Shown piece by piece: positions 61,268 through 64,000 of a stretch of DNA of 64,000 nucleotides. The DNA lies in NCBI GenBank assembly GCA_903892415.1, contig CAITIQ010000043.1, forward strand, positions 1 to 64,000. The letters are read 5' to 3'. Position 1 is the stretch's first letter. Each line of letters begins with the position of its first letter. Source of the DNA: an uncultured delta proteobacterium. GTDB lineage: Bacteria; Myxococcota_A; Polyangia; Polyangiales; Polyangiaceae. Under the pieces are notes generated by a model, which saw nothing but the letters and a program-made list of their open reading frames with translations, was not told where the DNA came from and made no database searches. The position numbers and the translations under genes were made by a program.

Positions 61268-62632
61268 ATGAAGGGTCGAATTGCTTGCGTGCTCACGGGG
61301 CTTTGGTTGGTTGGCTGCGGGGGCGCGCGCTCGTCTGAAGCCGAGGCATACTACCCAGCGGCTCAGCGTGAACCAGCTCCTCAAGCCTATCCCCAGGCGG
61401 GCTATCCCATGTCGGAGGCGGCCGCGCTCGCGTCGCCAACAGCTGCAAGTCCTGGTGCCCCGAGCGTGGCCGCACCAGCTGACCTCGCCGTGGCGGCTCC
61501 GAGCCCGCCGGCACAGCGATCCTTGGGCGTAAAGGCTGGAGAGTGGGACGACAACGCGAACTACCGTGACTTCCTCGCGTACATCGGCTCGGCCCGCGGC
61601 ATCGAGACGCTCAACGTCTCCAATCGCCAGTTCGTGGTGGTCGAAGACGCTCAGGGGAAGGGCGTGCCTAACTGTACGCTCAAGATAAGCGAAGGGGAGA
61701 CCACGGTGTCGCTCGTGACGATGGCGAGTGGGCGCGCCATCCTCTTTCCGAAGGCTCACAGCCTGTCGAGCAATACGTTCAAAGTTTTAGCTACGTGCGG
61801 CTCAAAAAACGCGACGGCAACGGGCACGATCGACGCGCGCGAACCAGATGGCGTCACCCGGCTGAAGCTCTCGACCAGCCGCGTAGAAGCCCAGAAGCCC
61901 GTGGTTGAGTTGGCCTTCGTCCTCGACACCACCGGCAGCATGTCCGAAGAGATCGAGAGCGTGAAGGAGACGCTCGATAAGGTGGTCAAGCGCTTCGACA
62001 ATTCGGCGACGATTCGCGTCGGTCTCGTGGAGTACAAGGACAAGGGCGACTCGTTCGTAACGAAGGTCTACCCGTTCACTACCGACTTGGTTGCCTTCCG
62101 TAAGCAGATCGACGGCATTTCGGCCTCTGGCGGCGGAGATACACCCGAGGACGTGAACAGCGGTCTCGCTGCCACGCTCTCGGAGCTCAAGTGGAGTGCG
62201 GACGCATCCTCTCGTTTGGCCTTCCTGATTGCCGATGCCCCCCCTCATCTCGACTACCCCAACGGCGTGCCTTATTCGTCGAGCGCGAAGAAAGCCGCCG
62301 CCGCTGGGATCAAAGTGCACACCATTTCGGCCTCCGGAATGGACGACGTCGGACAGGCCGTTTTTCGCCAGGTCGCGCAGTTCACTGGCGGCTCCAATAT
62401 GTTCGTCCTGCGCGGGGGCGCTGGCCCGCAATCCACCGGAGCTGGTGACGCGAAGTCGAGTTGCGGTGGCACTCATGACAATTTCACCAGCGGCAACCTT
62501 GATGAATTGATCATTCGCAAGGTGAAGCTCGAGCTGGCCTCCCTTCGTGCGAATCCTCTATCCATCGCCGGCGTCGGACAGGACGAAAACGCCAAGCCCT
62601 GCGAAAAGCGCGTGCTGCTCGTTGCCGACTGA
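61268..62632 (+). CDS. von Willebrand A-domain lipoprotein
   Basis: 454 aa. Lipoprotein signal with LVGC. After a Pro/Ala linker comes a beta-rich region with CarboxypepD-like strands (FVVVEDAQGKGVPNCTLKI). The vWA domain from about residue 215 has the MIDAS motif DTTGSMS, the later Thr in GGGDTPEDV and Asp in ADAPPH, so metal-dependent ligand binding is likely intact. The tail has a Cys pair that may form a disulfide. It is probably a surface adhesion or assembly protein. Divergent from the membrane-protein gene. Confidence 0.85.
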   Translation: MKGRIACVLTGLWLVGCGGARSSEAEAYYPAAQREPAPQAYPQAGYPMSEAAALASPTAASPGAPSVAAPADLAVAAPSPPAQRSLGVKAGEWDDNANYRDFLAYIGSARGIETLNVSNRQFVVVEDAQGKGVPNCTLKISEGETTVSLVTMASGRAILFPKAHSLSSNTFKVLATCGSKNATATGTIDAREPDGVTRLKLSTSRVEAQKPVVELAFVLDTTGSMSEEIESVKETLDKVVKRFDNSATIRVGLVEYKDKGDSFVTKVYPFTTDLVAFRKQIDGISASGGGDTPEDVNSGLAATLSELKWSADASSRLAFLIADAPPHLDYPNGVPYSSSAKKAAAAGIKVHTISASGMDDVGQAVFRQVAQFTGGSNMFVLRGGAGPQSTGAGDAKSSCGGTHDNFTSGNLDELIIRKVKLELASLRANPLSIAGVGQDENAKPCEKRVLLVAD

Positions 62633-62822
62633 GTGTCCGATTTCGGGTCAAGCAGGTGGCGGATGCGCAGGGCTGTCGCCACAACCGCAGGTCATCAACT
62701 TTTGCTGATCAAGATTCGGCGGTCCGGGCATGCAACACATGCTTCCCACCCCAAGCCGCGGTCGAGCGGAACAAAGTGACGATGTTCTAGGTCGTGAGAC
62801 GACGTTTGGATACTATCGTCGG

Positions 62823-64000
62823 ATGCTTTGGGCCCGCTTTTTGGTGGTCGCTTGTGTGCTCTTAACGCTGGGAGCCTGCGGCCGTTCTGCCGTTGAAGAC
62901 TCGGACGTCGTTGGAACCGGTGCGAGCGGCGGCGGCGGAAGTGATCCGTGTGGACCAACTTGTGCGGGCTGCTGTGAAAACGGCCTCTGCCGCCCAGGGA
63001 CGGAGACTGACGCCTGCGGTAACGACGGCGAAAATTGTGCTGTCTGCCTCGATGGCGTGTGTGACGCCACCCTGCGTGAGTGCACCGGCTCTTGCGCTTG
63101 CGGCAACGGCGTATGCGAGCCCGAGTGCGAGGGCAGTGACAACTGCCCGAATGACTGCCCCATCGAGTGTGTTTGTGGTGACGGCGTATGTGACGGCTCC
63201 TGCGGCGAGCCTGAGTTCTGCGGCGTGGACTGCGGGAGCTGCGTCTGTGGCGACGGCATCTGTGACGATGTCTGTGGCGAGCCGGAGTTCTGCAGCTTCG
63301 ACTGTGGTGGTGAGTGCTTCTGTGGGGACGGTTTCTGCGACCCGGCTTGTGGTGAGCCCAAGTTCTGTGGGCAGGATTGTGGAGGCTGCGTCTGTGGTGA
63401 CGGCTTCTGCGACTTCAACTGCGGTGAGCCTGATTTCTGCAGCATTGACTGCGGCGGGCAATGCATCTGCGGTGACGGCTTCTGCGACTTCAACTGTGGT
63501 GAGCAGAATTTCTGCAACATCGATTGCGGAGTCCAGTGCATCTGCGGCAACGGCCAGTGCCAAGAAGAGTGCGGTGAGAGCGAGTTCAATTGCGGGCTTG
63601 ATTGCGGGATCTGCGGCTTCTGTGGTGATGGCGTCTGTCAGCAGCTTTGTGGCGAGAACAGTGGCAGCTGCAACATCGACTGCCAGTTCTGCGACTTCTC
63701 CTTCTGCGGTGACGGCATCTGCGACCCATTCTGCGGGGAGAACGAGTTCAGCTGCGGTAACGACTGCTCGGACTGCTTCAACTCCTTCTGTGGTGACGGG
63801 CTCTGTCAGCCGAATTGCTTCGAGGACCCGTTCTCCTGCTCGTTCGATTGCGGAAGCGCGTGTGTTTGTGGTGACGGTGTTTGTGAACCGCAATGCGGGG
63901 AGAACTCCTTCAACTGCCAAGACTGCAACCCCTGCATCTGTGGCAACGGTGTCTGCCAGCCGCAGTGTGGCGAGACGGCCAACAACTGTTTCGACTGCGC
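62823..64000 (+). CDS. lipoprotein with long Cys-rich repeat array (3' partial)
   Basis: At least 392 codons, open at the right edge. The ATG at 62823 gives a lipoprotein signal ending LTLGAC. After a short Gly-rich linker come at least twelve 24-28 residue units of the pattern CxCGDGxCxxxCGExxFxCxxDC, each with about six Cys. Units 5 and 6 are nearly identical (CGDGFCDFNCGE twice). It resembles myxobacterial Cys-rich repeat proteins; each unit probably folds around disulfides. No enzyme motif seen. The full repeat number cannot be known here. Confidence 0.85.
   Translation, partial: MLWARFLVVACVLLTLGACGRSAVEDSDVVGTGASGGGGSDPCGPTCAGCCENGLCRPGTETDACGNDGENCAVCLDGVCDATLRECTGSCACGNGVCEPECEGSDNCPNDCPIECVCGDGVCDGSCGEPEFCGVDCGSCVCGDGICDDVCGEPEFCSFDCGGECFCGDGFCDPACGEPKFCGQDCGGCVCGDGFCDFNCGEPDFCSIDCGGQCICGDGFCDFNCGEQNFCNIDCGVQCICGNGQCQEECGESEFNCGLDCGICGFCGDGVCQQLCGENSGSCNIDCQFCDFSFCGDGICDPFCGENEFSCGNDCSDCFNSFCGDGLCQPNCFEDPFSCSFDCGSACVCGDGVCEPQCGENSFNCQDCNPCICGNGVCQPQCGETANNCFDC

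Noticed and set aside
62862-63920. A 352-codon minus-strand frame rich in Ala/Val/Thr repeats.
   Set aside because: Mirror of the Cys-rich repeat gene; the repeat pattern comes from the sense strand, which has a lipobox and no stop.

Overview
The window is high-GC bacterial DNA with tightly packed genes on both strands. Its gene content points to a Myxococcota (myxobacterial, delta-proteobacterial-type) chromosome. The signs are four Ser/Thr protein kinases of the eukaryotic type, many lipoproteins with Cys-rich or beta-propeller folds, multiheme cytochrome lipoproteins, several PilT-type motor ATPases, membrane-anchored HEAT-repeat proteins and a divergent chemosensory cluster. I saw no rRNA, tRNA, CRISPR array, insertion sequence or phage gene. 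Base composition looks uniform, so nothing stands out as recently transferred. The order and family cannot be fixed from this sequence.

Layout. 1-5.1 kb: a lipoprotein-type M1 aminopeptidase (5' end off the window) coupled to a tetraheme cytochrome c lipoprotein, then a convergent mannose-1-phosphate guanylyltransferase. 5.4-12.1 kb: a secreted serine hydrolase, a TlpA-like thioredoxin, a large HEAT-repeat membrane protein, a small unknown protein, CutA overlapping an MFS transporter, and a thioredoxin-like protein. 12.1-17.9 kb: a Cys-rich lipoprotein, a stand-alone condensation-like acyltransferase, a quinone-oxidoreductase-type MDR enzyme, an SDR, a DMT-like membrane protein and a DnaJ-type zinc-ribbon protein.

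18.0-22.7 kb: a five-gene chemosensory-like operon. It encodes CheX, CheY, a soluble MCP/CheZ-like protein, a membrane thiol protein and a membrane Hpt-HATPase (CheA-like) kinase. There is no CheW, CheR, CheB or CheD. 22.7-30.4 kb: an NhaR-like regulator, a YkgJ-like Cys-cluster protein, a lipoprotein, a MATE transporter, and a kinase with a propeller-like C-terminus coupled to a 5'-nucleotidase-like/multiheme cytochrome fusion.

30.5-40 kb: a Gcr-type membrane protein, a YdjM-like protein, a DsbA-like lipoprotein, an RCC1 lipoprotein, another lipoprotein, and an acyl-CoA thioesterase coupled to an M14 carboxypeptidase. 40-47.7 kb: a HEAT-PilT fusion, a second PilT, a kinase with helical repeats, and a fused formiminotransferase-cyclodeaminase. 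47.8-57 kb: an L,D-transpeptidase, an orphan histidine kinase, two more kinases, a YkvA-like protein and an aminotransferase. 57-64 kb: a family-5 uracil-DNA glycosylase, a lytic transglycosylase and a membrane protein in an overlapping operon, then a von Willebrand A lipoprotein and a giant Cys-rich repeat lipoprotein running off the right edge.

The least explained signals are two. One is a tandem ~96-nt palindromic repeat array at 55.8-56.1 kb, with a covarying solo copy at 49.4 kb and decayed copies at 5.1 and 6.8 kb, all in divergent intergenic regions just upstream of minus-strand genes. The other is the chemosensory-like operon, in which CheX and the MCP/CheZ-like protein end in nearly the same GD-x-x-x-F peptide.
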